Assembly: GCA_023391105.1 (NCBI GenBank)
Contig: JAEWBO010000001.1
Coordinates: 33,967 to 97,966, forward strand
From: Bacillota bacterium
GTDB taxonomy: Bacteria; Bacillota; Clostridia; Christensenellales; SZUA-584
Reading direction: 5' to 3'
DNA length: 64,000 nucleotides
Under the pieces are notes generated by a model. The model saw nothing but the letters and a program-made list of their open reading frames with translations, did no database searches and had not been told where the DNA came from. The position numbers and the translations under genes were made by a program. Positions 37,787-46,512 of this stretch are shown piece after piece (position 1 is the first letter of the stretch; every line of letters begins with the position of its first letter).

Positions 37787-37871
37787 TTACGGGATCCCCG
37801 AAAAGCAGAGCTGTGTGTGTACAGCCAAAAGCGAATATGGTATATTATGAAAAAATGACGGAGGTAAGCTT

Positions 37872-38789
37872 GTGAACCCGGGTCAGGCCTATGAATACAT
37901 CGTGCGCATTAATAAGGTATGCGACTATATCGACTGCCATCTCGGCGAGGAGATGAAGCTGTCTGAGCTCGCACGTGTTGCCAATTTTTCTGAGTTTCAC
38001 TTCCACAGAATATTCGCTGCGATGACGGGGGAGACGTTGTTCAGCTTTATACAACGCCTGCGTTTGGAACGTGCCGCCACGCGGCTTTGCATAAACAGGG
38101 AAGACAACGTCACCCAGATTGGTGCGGAATGCGGCTTCTCATCGCCCGCCGTGTTTTCGCGCACATTCAAAAAACGCTTTGGTTGCGCGCCAACAGAATT
38201 CCGAAAAAGCAATGAGGGTCAAATACAGAGCAGCTTGAGTCAATTGCTCCGCAACGACGGGAAAGCAAATAGATTTCAGCAAGGGTATAATGGCAACAAA
38301 AAATGGAGGTTTGCCATGAAACCAGAAGTGAACATTGAGAAAATTGATACCATGCGTGTCGCTTACTTGCGCTACGTGGGGCCGTACGCGGGCGACGGTG
38401 AGCTGTTCGAGAACCTTTACAAACGCTTTTTTGCGTGGACAGGGCCGCGCAATATCGATGTGTCTACCACGTATATTATCTACCACGACGATCCGAACGT
38501 GACGGATGAAGACAAGCTGCGCATGAGCATCTGCGTGCCGATTGGTAATGATGTGGAAGTATCCGGCGAGATCGGCGAAATGACGATCAACGGCGGCACG
38601 TATGCTGTGGGACGCTTTGTGCTGGGCACGGAAGAATACGGGGAAGCGTGGGCGTATATGTACAGCGAATGGCTGCCGCAAAGCGGCTATCAGCCCGCGC
38701 CCGAAGTCTCATTCGAGCGTTACGGCAGCGACTGCGGCGAGAACGGTAAGATGAAGGTGGACATCTGCGTGCCGGTTTCGGTGATATAA
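37872..38789 (+). CDS. AraC-family regulator with GyrI-like effector domain
   Basis: 305 residues. Two helix-turn-helix units at about 12-110 (the second, GFSSPAVFSRTFKKRFG, is the AraC signature), then from about 150 a GyrI-like small-molecule binding domain (RVAYLRYVGPYAG, GGTYAVGRFVLG). Proteins of this type are often drug or stress sensors. The start is a GTG at 37872 behind GGAGG. No obvious target transporter is adjacent. Confidence 0.9.
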   Translation: MNPGQAYEYIVRINKVCDYIDCHLGEEMKLSELARVANFSEFHFHRIFAAMTGETLFSFIQRLRLERAATRLCINREDNVTQIGAECGFSSPAVFSRTFKKRFGCAPTEFRKSNEGQIQSSLSQLLRNDGKANRFQQGYNGNKKWRFAMKPEVNIEKIDTMRVAYLRYVGPYAGDGELFENLYKRFFAWTGPRNIDVSTTYIIYHDDPNVTDEDKLRMSICVPIGNDVEVSGEIGEMTINGGTYAVGRFVLGTEEYGEAWAYMYSEWLPQSGYQPAPEVSFERYGSDCGENGKMKVDICVPVSVI

Positions 38790-38837
38790 GGGCTCCGCAA
38801 GGAAAAAAAGAGCATGATGAGGTGAAGCCATAAGACG

Positions 38838-38876
38838 AAGGCCTTGCTGCGGCGGAACGCGGGGAGGCCTTTTTTC
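38838..38876 (+). terminator. intrinsic terminator
   Basis: AAGGCCT (38838-38844) / AGGCCTT (38865-38871) with a GC-rich loop region and a T-run. Ends the AraC/GyrI gene. Confidence 0.75.
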
Positions 38877-38957
38877 TATGTCCTCGTTTGCTTACATAAA
38901 ATGAATGGGAGAGCGATTCTGTATCTCTCAACGATTATGATAATTTGAGGGGAGACT

Positions 38958-39713
38958 ATGAGAGCAAAAAACATCACTTTGCTCGTTTTCGTTATGATGA
39001 CGCTGGCGGCTGCGGGATGCACCCAGTTGGCACCAACACGAGCATCGTTACCGCCATCCGAATCAAAAGTGCTGCCGTCCGAGGAGCCGGCTGCCGCACC
39101 TGTGACCGTTAATGCGCGCACCCTCGACTACAGCAACGACTATATCGATGTCAATATCACCTATCCCGAAATATCCGGTATGCGGGATGGGCAAGCTCAA
39201 AGAATTATCAACGAGACGGTATACAACGACCTGAAGGGCAAGGCGCAGGCGATTGAAGAACAGGCTCAGCAAGATGCAAAAGAATCTAAGCTGCGCATTG
39301 TTTACAGCATGGACGCTGGGTTTTCGATAGCCCGCAACGACGGCCGGGTACTCTCGATACAGCTTGATATCAGCATGTACCAAGGCGGCGCCAACGTAGC
39401 CACGGACTCGGCGTTTATCAACGTGATCAATACGGAAAAGGCCTTTCAGCCGACGTTTCCCGAGCTTTTCATTGACGGTGTGGATTACTCCGCGACAATC
39501 AATGAAAAAATCCGCGCAATCATCGCAAGCAGCCCGGAGAGCGAGATGTATGATTTTCAAACTGTTTCACCGGATCAATGGTATTACCTGACCGATACGG
39601 CATTGGTGGTCGTGTTTCCAAGATACGCTATCACCCCGGGTGTTTACGGCGAACCCGAATTTGTGATATCTTTCGACGAAATATCCGATATTCTCATACC
39701 CGACGTGCAATAA
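38958..39713 (+). CDS. lipoprotein with DUF3298/DUF4163-like domain
   Basis: 251 residues. Signal peptide with lipobox LAAAGC (Cys21), a Pro/Ser-rich linker to about 50, then a domain that looks like the RsiV/DUF3298 group (DGRVLSIQLDISMYQGGAN, FQPTFPELFIDG). Extracytoplasmic, lipid-anchored. Such domains occur in anti-sigma factors and lysozyme-binding proteins, but no sigma factor gene is beside it. GGGGAG precedes the ATG. Confidence 0.75.
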   Translation: MRAKNITLLVFVMMTLAAAGCTQLAPTRASLPPSESKVLPSEEPAAAPVTVNARTLDYSNDYIDVNITYPEISGMRDGQAQRIINETVYNDLKGKAQAIEEQAQQDAKESKLRIVYSMDAGFSIARNDGRVLSIQLDISMYQGGANVATDSAFINVINTEKAFQPTFPELFIDGVDYSATINEKIRAIIASSPESEMYDFQTVSPDQWYYLTDTALVVVFPRYAITPGVYGEPEFVISFDEISDILIPDVQ

Positions 39714-39771
39714 CGATATTTATGAAGAATTAAGACGGATTATGTTGCTTTCAATAAAACACACATTCATG

Positions 39772-39797
39772 CATAAACCGCGTTAATGCGGTTTATG
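39772..39797. other. inverted repeat at flavodoxin 3' end
   Basis: CATAAACCGC (39772-39781) / GCGGTTTATG (39788-39797), a 10-bp perfect stem. There is no T-run on either side; it overlaps the flavodoxin stop and may be a weak terminator or RNA-end stabiliser. Confidence 0.5.
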
Positions 39798-40215
39798 GTT
39801 GGTTTGCTATGACACTTTTCGCAAACGCCTTCGCTTCTTCCAGCTCCGCTGTGTTCGGATGGCGCAAATTTAGAAATAAGAATTTGCCCTTGCAGGAAAA
39901 ACTGTTCTTATCGACAGCAATGCCTTTTCTTTGCAGCCGCTCTTGCATAAGCCCCAAGGCCTTGGCTTCCTTCACGCACGTGGAGAACAGCACCACGCGC
40001 TTTGCCTTCTCCGACGTCAAAGCCTGCAAAAATGAATCCAGTACCGGATCGAGCTTGCCGCCGTATATCGCGCCGCCGATGAACATGAGATCAACGGATG
40101 AATCCAGCGGATACTCTTTGATCGGCTGTGCTATGCAGCCAATAGCCTCAGCCATGGCCTCCGCCACCTTTTTCGTATTTGCTGATACCGAATGGTAAAG
40201 AACCGCAATCGACAT
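39793..40215 (-). CDS. flavodoxin-like protein
   Basis: 140 residues with an FMN phosphate-binding loop YHSVSANTKKVAEAM at the N-terminus and FIGGAIYGGKLDP for the isoalloxazine loop. It may carry electrons for low-potential reactions in place of ferredoxin. It starts at the ATG at 40215 behind AGGAGG; an in-frame ATG 12 codons upstream lacks a ribosome site. FMN demand links it loosely to the rib operon. Confidence 0.82.
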   Translation of the reverse strand: MSIAVLYHSVSANTKKVAEAMAEAIGCIAQPIKEYPLDSSVDLMFIGGAIYGGKLDPVLDSFLQALTSEKAKRVVLFSTCVKEAKALGLMQERLQRKGIAVDKNSFSCKGKFLFLNLRHPNTAELEEAKAFAKSVIANQP

Positions 40216-40398
40216 GACAAGTCCTCCTAGAAAGATATGTATATAACTCATTGTACCATGAATGGGGATTATAACAAAATGTATGCTTATGGTTTTAATA
40301 AAGAATTGACTAATGGTCAGATTGGTGCAAATGGGCTATAATTATAAAAAATACGTCATTGCAGAGATAATAATTAAATACTGTGTTTCGGAGAGTGC

Positions 40399-40911
40399 AT
40401 GAATCTATACATAAGAAAAGCGGCACATAACGAACTTGATATTGCTCTTAATATGTTGTATGATGCGGCGATATGGCTAAAAAGTATACATGTTGACTAT
40501 TGGCAGGATTGGCTCGATCCGCCTGAAAACTTTGTGGCATGGATAAAGCAAGGAATTGATAACTTGGAGTTTTATTTCGCAGAAAGCAACGATGAATTGG
40601 TAGGTATGTTCAGGCTTCAGTATGCCGATGAGATATTTTGGGGCAAAAGAAACGAAACTGCAGGTTATATACATTCGTTTACAACGAACCGCAAATATAA
40701 GAATAGAAAGCTTGGCTATGCCATTCTAGATATTATTAAAGAAAAGATTCGCAGTGAAGGAATAGAGTATCTGCGCCTTGATTGTGCCCCGCATATCGAG
40801 AAATTGTGCAAATATTATGAAAACTATGGATTTGAGCCAAAAGAGACAGTGAATGTATTCGGCGAAGAACTAAGATTGTACGAAAAGAAAATTTCTGAGG
40901 AGGAACATTAA
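40399..40911 (+). CDS. GNAT-family N-acetyltransferase
   Basis: 170 residues with a GNAT core: the acetyl-CoA pyrophosphate loop region NRKYKNRKLGYAILD near 100-114, and LRLDC/YYENYGFEPKE at the end. The substrate is unknown. A TATAAT at 40337-40342 with a partial -35 (TGGTCA) gives a weak promoter. The gene and its flanks (about 40230-41170) are clearly more AT-rich than the neighbourhood, which hints at acquisition. Nothing else was found in the 272-bp gap that follows (40912-41183) apart from the DUF2935 terminator. Confidence 0.82.
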   Translation: MNLYIRKAAHNELDIALNMLYDAAIWLKSIHVDYWQDWLDPPENFVAWIKQGIDNLEFYFAESNDELVGMFRLQYADEIFWGKRNETAGYIHSFTTNRKYKNRKLGYAILDIIKEKIRSEGIEYLRLDCAPHIEKLCKYYENYGFEPKETVNVFGEELRLYEKKISEEEH

Positions 40912-41136
40912 ACTGCTTTTGAGTTTTTATATTTGATGATAGCCGGAGCATGAATCGACCACTTTTGACAGCAATCGCAGAAGATAGTTTAATCATTTAT
41001 ATTATTGTATATATGGAATAATACATCGATATACCGCCTGCAGCAGCTCCATGCTTTATCTCCCGTAAAAATATAACCCAACCTTTATTTTGGAACCAAA
41101 CACCAACGAATAATATTATATAGAAATAAAACCTTA

Positions 41137-41174
41137 AAAAATACAAAAGGCCTCTATAAACAGCAGAGGCCTTT
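41137..41174 (-). terminator. terminator of the DUF2935 gene
   Basis: AAAGGCCTCT (41146-41155) / AGAGGCCTTT (41165-41174); on the minus strand the stem is followed by TGTATTTTTT. Confidence 0.82.
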
Positions 41175-41183
41175 GTGTCAATT

Positions 41184-42101
41184 TTATCGGCCGTACGTAT
41201 TGAGCACAAACAGATAGTGATTGGCTTCACGCAGAACGTGATCGCCAAGAAGCGGAATGATAATGGATTGTATTTTGCATTCCAATATTCCTTTTGTTCC
41301 TGTTGCTTTAAAATCACGCAGTTCTTTCGTTTCGCGCATACTCTCGCTGGTGACTTCCGATATGTTCATTGTCTGCTTTGTTGCATTGATGGCTTGGGCC
41401 GTTAGCATGTCAAATTCTTTGCCGAATGCTCTTGCCGTATCTATCAGTTCTTCCTCGGACGGGTCGAGAAGGCCGGCGATGAATTTGGAGTGTTCTGCCA
41501 TGATTCGGTTCCAAAAGGCCTCTTGATTTATGAGTTCCTCTGAGCGCATGATGTTTTCTCCTCGTAAAAGCGCAGCCAGCAGCTCCATGAAAAGCCTCGC
41601 CTCACGAAGAATATGGTCTATCAGCAGGGGATAATTGAGCGTAAAAATTCTGCAGGCACGCACATTCGCCAGCAGCTTTTCTTTAAACCGGGCAAGCGTC
41701 GCCGTTAATCGATATGCGTCTCGATTAAGCATCTCCACCTCTTCTGTAAGCCCCATAGGCATGCTGCCGCCGGACGGCATCAGCATCTCTTCCTGTCTGG
41801 TAATCGCGGAATCGATCGGCACGCCGGTATAAAATCTCGTGAGACGTTCCGCTTCCATTGTATACGGTGTGACAATTTGCTGCGATTGCAGCGCCGCGTT
41901 GCTCACACTGCCATTGGCCAGCTCTACGGCATCCTCCAACAGTTCTTCAAAGCCCATTGCCAGCGAAGCCGCTTCGGCACCCAAGCCACTGTCTCTTGGC
42001 GTAAAGCCCAGTTGTAAAAAAAGTGAATGCTCTTTCATAATTCTCAGAAAGAACAGATTTAAGTCAATTGACATCGTGATAAATTCTCTATTTGTAAGCA
42101 T
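41184..42101 (-). CDS. DUF2935 family protein
   Basis: 305 residues, mainly helical, with two related halves: LRIMKEHSLFLQLGF (about 20-34) resembles NRIMAEHSKFIAGLL (about 200-214), and IDHILREARLFMEL (about 160) resembles GDHVLREANHYLFV (about 288). The repeated EH and H..RE motifs suggest a di-metal helical-bundle fold. Function unknown. ATG 42101 has a strong AGGAGG 7 bp upstream. Single gene on the minus strand. Confidence 0.85.
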   Translation of the reverse strand: MLTNREFITMSIDLNLFFLRIMKEHSLFLQLGFTPRDSGLGAEAASLAMGFEELLEDAVELANGSVSNAALQSQQIVTPYTMEAERLTRFYTGVPIDSAITRQEEMLMPSGGSMPMGLTEEVEMLNRDAYRLTATLARFKEKLLANVRACRIFTLNYPLLIDHILREARLFMELLAALLRGENIMRSEELINQEAFWNRIMAEHSKFIAGLLDPSEEELIDTARAFGKEFDMLTAQAINATKQTMNISEVTSESMRETKELRDFKATGTKGILECKIQSIIIPLLGDHVLREANHYLFVLNTYGR

Positions 42102-42179
42102 TTTTTCACCTCCTATGTATATATAAATATGTTAACGACATACATAATGTTCTTTGCGCGTAAGAACGACAAGCATGAC

Positions 42180-42238
42180 AGCCTGCTGTCACTCCGAGCT
42201 TGTCGACTACGGTAGCGGACTGGAGTCCTACGCAGGCT
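42180..42238 (+). repeat. dispersed hairpin repeat, copy 1
   Basis: The core at about 42192-42228 (ACTCCGAGCTTGTCGACTAC... to GGACTGGAGTCC) matches 55348-55384 with only three differences. Outer arms AGCCTGC (42180-42186) / GCAGGCT (42232-42238) and inner ACTCC/GGAGT form a hairpin. It lies between the DUF2935 and maf genes. Confidence 0.7.
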
Positions 42239-42302
42239 TATATAGTCACTATGAAAATAAACTATGGGACGCGCCTCTATATATTTCTCACCTCCAAAAA
42301 GC

Positions 42303-42336
42303 AAATAAAAAAGCCCGAAAGCGTTTGCCCTCGGGC
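42303..42336 (-). terminator. rnf-maf operon terminator
   Basis: GCCCGA (42313-42318) / TCGGGC (42331-42336); on the minus strand TTTTTTATTTG follows. Confidence 0.78.
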
Positions 42337-42348
42337 CTCGTATCGAAT

Positions 42349-42915
42349 CTATATCTCTTTGAGCATGTTGTAGAGCATATTCAGCGGCAGCCCCATCACA
42401 TTGAAATAGTCGCCGCGAATGCCGACGATAAACTTACCGCAATAGCCTTGTATACCGTATGCGCCCGCCTTGTCCATCGGCTCGCCCGTGCTGATATACT
42501 CGCGAATCTCCTCATCGGAGAGCGTCGCGAACTGCACATGTGTCATGTTCACGTCAGTCTTCATGCGGCCGTTATTGGCGACCGCCACGCCCGTATACAC
42601 GCGATGCTCACGACCCGATAGAAGACGCAGCATGTCCGCCGCTTCGGCTTCGTCTAGGGGCTTGCCAAGCACACGGTCGTCTATCGCGACCAACGTGTCT
42701 GCACCGATCACCAGCGCATCCGGATATTGCCCGGCAATATCCAACGCCTTGTCTGCCGCGAGCTGTTTTACCTGATCTTCCGGTGCACCCGTCGCTTCTT
42801 CATCAATGCCGCTCGGAATGACGTCGAATTCGGAAATGATATACGAGAGCAGCTCTCTTCGTCTCGGAGACGCGGACGCGAGTATCACGCGCTGCCCGGC
42901 GGGTATCATGCTCAT
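42349..42915 (-). CDS. maf: Maf-family nucleotide pyrophosphatase
   Basis: 188 residues. SASPRR at about 14-19, GADT near 71 and EPMDKAGAYGIQG near 145 are the Maf active-site motifs. It hydrolyses non-canonical or dTTP/UTP nucleotides to monophosphates; some homologues affect septum formation. It starts 1 nt after the rnfB stop and is the last gene of the rnf transcript. Confidence 0.93.
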   Translation of the reverse strand: MSMIPAGQRVILASASPRRRELLSYIISEFDVIPSGIDEEATGAPEDQVKQLAADKALDIAGQYPDALVIGADTLVAIDDRVLGKPLDEAEAADMLRLLSGREHRVYTGVAVANNGRMKTDVNMTHVQFATLSDEEIREYISTGEPMDKAGAYGIQGYCGKFIVGIRGDYFNVMGLPLNMLYNMLKEI

Positions 42916-42916
42916 A

Positions 42917-43747
42917 TCAGCTGTTCACCACTTTGCATGCGTTACCGAGCTTGTCGTTCATTGCGATGGTACCCTTGGGGCATACCTGTACGCATGTGCC
43001 GCAGCCCGTGCATTTGTCATAGTCGATAATGGGCAGATTGTCCTTCATCACAATCGCGTTTTCGGGACACTTCTTGGCGCAGAGGCCGCACGCGATACAG
43101 CCCGCTTTGCAGTTGACTGTCACCGCCTTGCCCTTCTCGGTCGTGCGGCAGCTGATAAATACGTTGCGGTTTTGCGGCATCACTTTTATCACGTTCTTGG
43201 GGCACGCCTCGGTGCACTTGCCGCAGCCTGTGCAGATGGTCTCATCCACAGCCGCAATGCCTTTGTCGCTTAGGTATATCGCGCCGAACGGGCATATTTT
43301 GCCGCAGGTCAAAAGACCCACGCAGCCAAACGCGCACGATTTCGGGCCGCCCGCCAACATCGCCGCCGCGCGGCAATCGGACACACCAGAGTAAACGTAC
43401 TGCGACACGCAGTTTTCGCTGTCGCCGTGGCATAGCACGCGCGCCACCATTTTATCGGCAGGTGTGGCCTCAACGCCCAACACCTCGGCAATCGCATTGA
43501 GGTTATCGCAGGAGAGAGCGCTGCACTGGTTCACCTGTGCGTTGCCCTCGCAAAGTGCCTTGGCAAGACCGTCGCAGCCGGGGAACCCGCAGCCGCCGCA
43601 GTTCGCGCCCGGCAACAGTTCCCGCACCTTCTCGACATTTTCATCGGTCTGCACGGCCAGCAGCTTGGCCGCTATCGCGAGGCCAAGACCCAGCAGCAGA
43701 CCCAATCCGCCCAATACGGCGACCGGCCAAATAATTTCATTTATCAT
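42917..43747 (-). CDS. rnfB: Rnf complex subunit B (iron-sulfur)
   Basis: 276 residues. One N-terminal membrane helix, then the Fe-S domain NCGGCGFPGC, followed by ferredoxin-type 4Fe-4S motifs (CTGCGKCTEACP, CIACGLCAKKCP, CTGCGTCVQVCP). It accepts electrons from reduced ferredoxin at the membrane. The start ATG 43747 has CGGAGG upstream; the frame is open 16 codons further without a ribosome site. Confidence 0.95.
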   Translation of the reverse strand: MINEIIWPVAVLGGLGLLLGLGLAIAAKLLAVQTDENVEKVRELLPGANCGGCGFPGCDGLAKALCEGNAQVNQCSALSCDNLNAIAEVLGVEATPADKMVARVLCHGDSENCVSQYVYSGVSDCRAAAMLAGGPKSCAFGCVGLLTCGKICPFGAIYLSDKGIAAVDETICTGCGKCTEACPKNVIKVMPQNRNVFISCRTTEKGKAVTVNCKAGCIACGLCAKKCPENAIVMKDNLPIIDYDKCTGCGTCVQVCPKGTIAMNDKLGNACKVVNS

Positions 43748-43763
43748 AATTTTGAGACCTCCG

Positions 43764-44348
43764 TTATACGAGCCCTGAGAATCCAAGGAAAGCAATCGCC
43801 ATCAGCCCTGCAGAAATCAGCGCGATGGGGAAACCCTTCAAGGGCTCGGGGATATTAGAAAGCTCGAGCCGCTCGCGGATACCTGCGAAAAGCACGATAG
43901 CCAGCGTGAAACCAAGTGCGCCGCCGATGCCGTTGACGAGCGAATACAGCAGGTCGTAATTCTCGTTGATGTTGATGATCGCCACGCCGAGCACCGCGCA
44001 ATTGGTGGTGATGAGCGGCAGATACACGCCCAGCGCCTGATACAGCGAGGGCACCAGCTTTTGCAGCGCCATTTCAACGAGCTGCACCAGCGCCGCTATC
44101 ACGAGTATGAACGCGATTGTCTGCAGATATTCAATCCCAAACGGGACGAGCAGATAATACTGCACGAGATAGGTAATCACCGACGCGAGCGCCATCACAA
44201 ACGTGACCGCAAAGCCCATGCCGAGTGCCGTTTCTACCCTCTTGGAGACGCCGAGGAACGGGCAGATGCCAAGGAATCTCGAGAGAATGAAGTTATTGAC
44301 GAGTATCGAGCTTAAAAGCAGCAGCAGTATGCCTGAAATCCCTTCCAT
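43764..44348 (-). CDS. rnfA: Rnf complex subunit A (membrane)
   Basis: 194 residues, six membrane helices, paralogous to RnfE. The N-terminus LVNNFILSRFLGICPFLG holds the conserved Cys that, with RnfE, coordinates an intramembrane 2Fe-2S cluster in structures of the complex. An AGGAG site precedes the ATG. Confidence 0.95.
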   Translation of the reverse strand: MEGISGILLLLLSSILVNNFILSRFLGICPFLGVSKRVETALGMGFAVTFVMALASVITYLVQYYLLVPFGIEYLQTIAFILVIAALVQLVEMALQKLVPSLYQALGVYLPLITTNCAVLGVAIININENYDLLYSLVNGIGGALGFTLAIVLFAGIRERLELSNIPEPLKGFPIALISAGLMAIAFLGFSGLV

Positions 44349-44351
44349 TCG

Positions 44352-44972
44352 TTAACGCGCTCCTTTCTTTTTTCTCTTTATAGCAATGAAATTGATAAGC
44401 CCCAGCAGCAGACCGAGCGTGATGAATCCTCCCGGAGGAAGACTTAAAATTGTCGCTCCCTCAAAGCCCTTGCCAAAAAGCTCGATTCCAAAGAATTGGC
44501 CTTTGCCGAAAATCTCGCGCAGAGTCGAAATAATGAGCATTGCGCCCGTGAATCCAAGCCCAATGCCCACGCCATCGAGCAGCGACGCAAATACGCCGTT
44601 CTTGTTTGCGAACGATTCGGCTCTCGCGAGGATAATGCAGTTGACCACAATAAGCGGTATGAAAATCCCGAGAGATTTATCAAGCGCAGGCACAAAAGCC
44701 TTAAGCAGCAGCTGCACCACCGTCACAAACGCCGCGATGATCACGACGTATGCGGGGATACGCACCTTGGACGGTATGAAATTACGCATCATCGATATCA
44801 CGACGTTAGACCCGACCAGCACAAACGTGGCCGCAAGACCCATACCGATGGCGTTGGACGCCGCCGTGGTGACTGCGAGCGTGGGGCACATGCCGAGCAC
44901 AAGCCGAAACGTCGGGTTTTCTGTAAACAGACCGTTTTTCAATACGGCCATGGGTTTCACTTTGTTTTTCAT
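44352..44972 (-). CDS. rnfE: Rnf complex subunit E (membrane)
   Basis: 206 residues, six membrane helices, with the FRLVLGMCPTLAVT signature paired with RnfA. Basic C-terminus. It overlaps the end of rnfG by 4 bp, as expected for a tight operon. Confidence 0.95.
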   Translation of the reverse strand: MKNKVKPMAVLKNGLFTENPTFRLVLGMCPTLAVTTAASNAIGMGLAATFVLVGSNVVISMMRNFIPSKVRIPAYVVIIAAFVTVVQLLLKAFVPALDKSLGIFIPLIVVNCIILARAESFANKNGVFASLLDGVGIGLGFTGAMLIISTLREIFGKGQFFGIELFGKGFEGATILSLPPGGFITLGLLLGLINFIAIKRKKKGAR

Positions 44973-45544
44973 TGCGCACCTCCCACCATCTGTTTATAGA
45001 ATTCGGCGACTGTATTCACGGCGTTTATGATGCCCTTAGATGTGATCGTCGCGCCGGATATGGCTTGAATTTCATTGTTATCATCAACGGAATTCTTGAC
45101 GACTTGAAACGGCTGTTCATACGTCTTTCCCGTGTCGAATTGCGGCAGCAGCTCCTCCGGAGCTCTGGAACCAAAACCGGGTGACTCATTATTGCTGCCA
45201 AGATTGACACCTTTGACAAACCCATCTGCACCGATGCCGATCGACAGATTCAGACCCGAGCTATAGCCCTTGGTGACCACAGCCGCCGTGATGCCAATGG
45301 AGTTTCCGTCTGCATCAAGCGCTTCATAAACTTCCTTTATGATGGCGAATTCCTCGGGGATGTCGATATCCATTTGCTGAAAGCTCACCGCTTCGGGGAA
45401 CACGGCCTGCCGCGCCGCTGTGGCCTCCTTCAAGGTTTGCTCGGCGATGGGTTCTCTGGTTACGCCGTTGACAACGCCCAGTATGACACCCGCGATGATT
45501 GTGATGATGAGCAGCTTCAACGTGATCACAATGATGTTTTTCAT
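44969..45544 (-). CDS. rnfG: Rnf complex subunit G (covalent FMN)
   Basis: 191 residues: N-terminal membrane anchor and an FMN-binding domain. The SGATITS motif near 170 carries the Thr that binds FMN through phosphoester linkage. It overlaps rnfD (ATGA) and rnfE. Confidence 0.95.
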   Translation of the reverse strand: MKNIIVITLKLLIITIIAGVILGVVNGVTREPIAEQTLKEATAARQAVFPEAVSFQQMDIDIPEEFAIIKEVYEALDADGNSIGITAAVVTKGYSSGLNLSIGIGADGFVKGVNLGSNNESPGFGSRAPEELLPQFDTGKTYEQPFQVVKNSVDDNNEIQAISGATITSKGIINAVNTVAEFYKQMVGGAQ

Positions 45545-46476
45545 TTCACCGCACCTCCAAACCGCTTGGGTACAAACGCTTTATCGAGCAGCGGCACCAC
45601 CAGATTCATGATCAGTATCGAATAGGATACGCCCTCGGGATATCCTCCCCAGAGACGAATGACGCTGGTTAGCACACCGCAGCCAGCCGCGAATACGACC
45701 TTGGCGGTGCCGCTCATCGGCGACGTCGTGTAGTCTGTCGCCATGAAGAACGCGCCGAGCATCAGGCCGCCGCCGAGTATGTGATACAGCGCATCGCCCG
45801 TGAAAAGTCCGGATGGGCCTGCAACCCATGTGAACAGCGCCACTGTACCGATGTAGACGAACGGGATGCGCGGGTCGATCACGCGCCGCACGATCAGGTA
45901 AAGGCCGCCGATGATCAGCGCGATCGCGCTGGTTTCACCGATACAGCCACCGATGTTGCCGATGAACATGTCTTGATAGGACGACAATGCTTCGCCCATC
46001 TTGAGTGCGCCGAGCGGCGTCGCCGAGGATATTGCGTCGGCACCCGGAATCGTCCATGTTGTCATGGCTGTCGGCCAGGACACAAGCAGGAACGCGCGCG
46101 CGGCCAGCGCGGGGTTTATAAAGTTGTGCCCGAGGCCGCCAAAGCACTGCTTGACGATCGCGATGGCGAACACCGAACCCAATATGGGAATCCAGATCGG
46201 TACAGCCGGGGGCAGATTGAGCGCGAGTAGCAAGCCTGACAGAGCCGCGCTTCCGTCGCTCACGGTGATTTTTTTGTTCATGAGCTTTTGCAGCAGCGCT
46301 TCTGTGAGCATGGCAGCCGCCACGCTGGAAAGCACCACCCAAAGCGCATTCAGACCGAAAATATAGACGCCGAATGCCGTTGCGGGCAATAGCGCTATGA
46401 TCACGTCGCGCATGATGCGGGCCGTCGATTCGCTGGAGCGCACATGCGGCGACGGGGACATAATATACTGGTCCAT
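45541..46476 (-). CDS. rnfD: Rnf complex subunit D (membrane, covalent FMN)
   Basis: 311 residues, about nine to ten membrane segments. The SATPLGALK motif is the expected flavinylation site. Part of the ion-translocating core. ATG 46476 (MDQYIMSPSPH) has GGAGG 5 bp upstream; an in-frame TTG at 46488 lacks this. Confidence 0.95.
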   Translation of the reverse strand: MDQYIMSPSPHVRSSESTARIMRDVIIALLPATAFGVYIFGLNALWVVLSSVAAAMLTEALLQKLMNKKITVSDGSAALSGLLLALNLPPAVPIWIPILGSVFAIAIVKQCFGGLGHNFINPALAARAFLLVSWPTAMTTWTIPGADAISSATPLGALKMGEALSSYQDMFIGNIGGCIGETSAIALIIGGLYLIVRRVIDPRIPFVYIGTVALFTWVAGPSGLFTGDALYHILGGGLMLGAFFMATDYTTSPMSGTAKVVFAAGCGVLTSVIRLWGGYPEGVSYSILIMNLVVPLLDKAFVPKRFGGAVK

Positions 46477-46512
46477 ACACACCTCCAAAATAAGATAAAA
46501 ATATTAATTCGT

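Noticed and set aside
42935..42950. A third copy of the dispersed repeat core inside rnfB (CCGAGCTTGTCG)
   Set aside because: Only 12 nt match, inside conserved coding sequence, with no arms; chance is sufficient.
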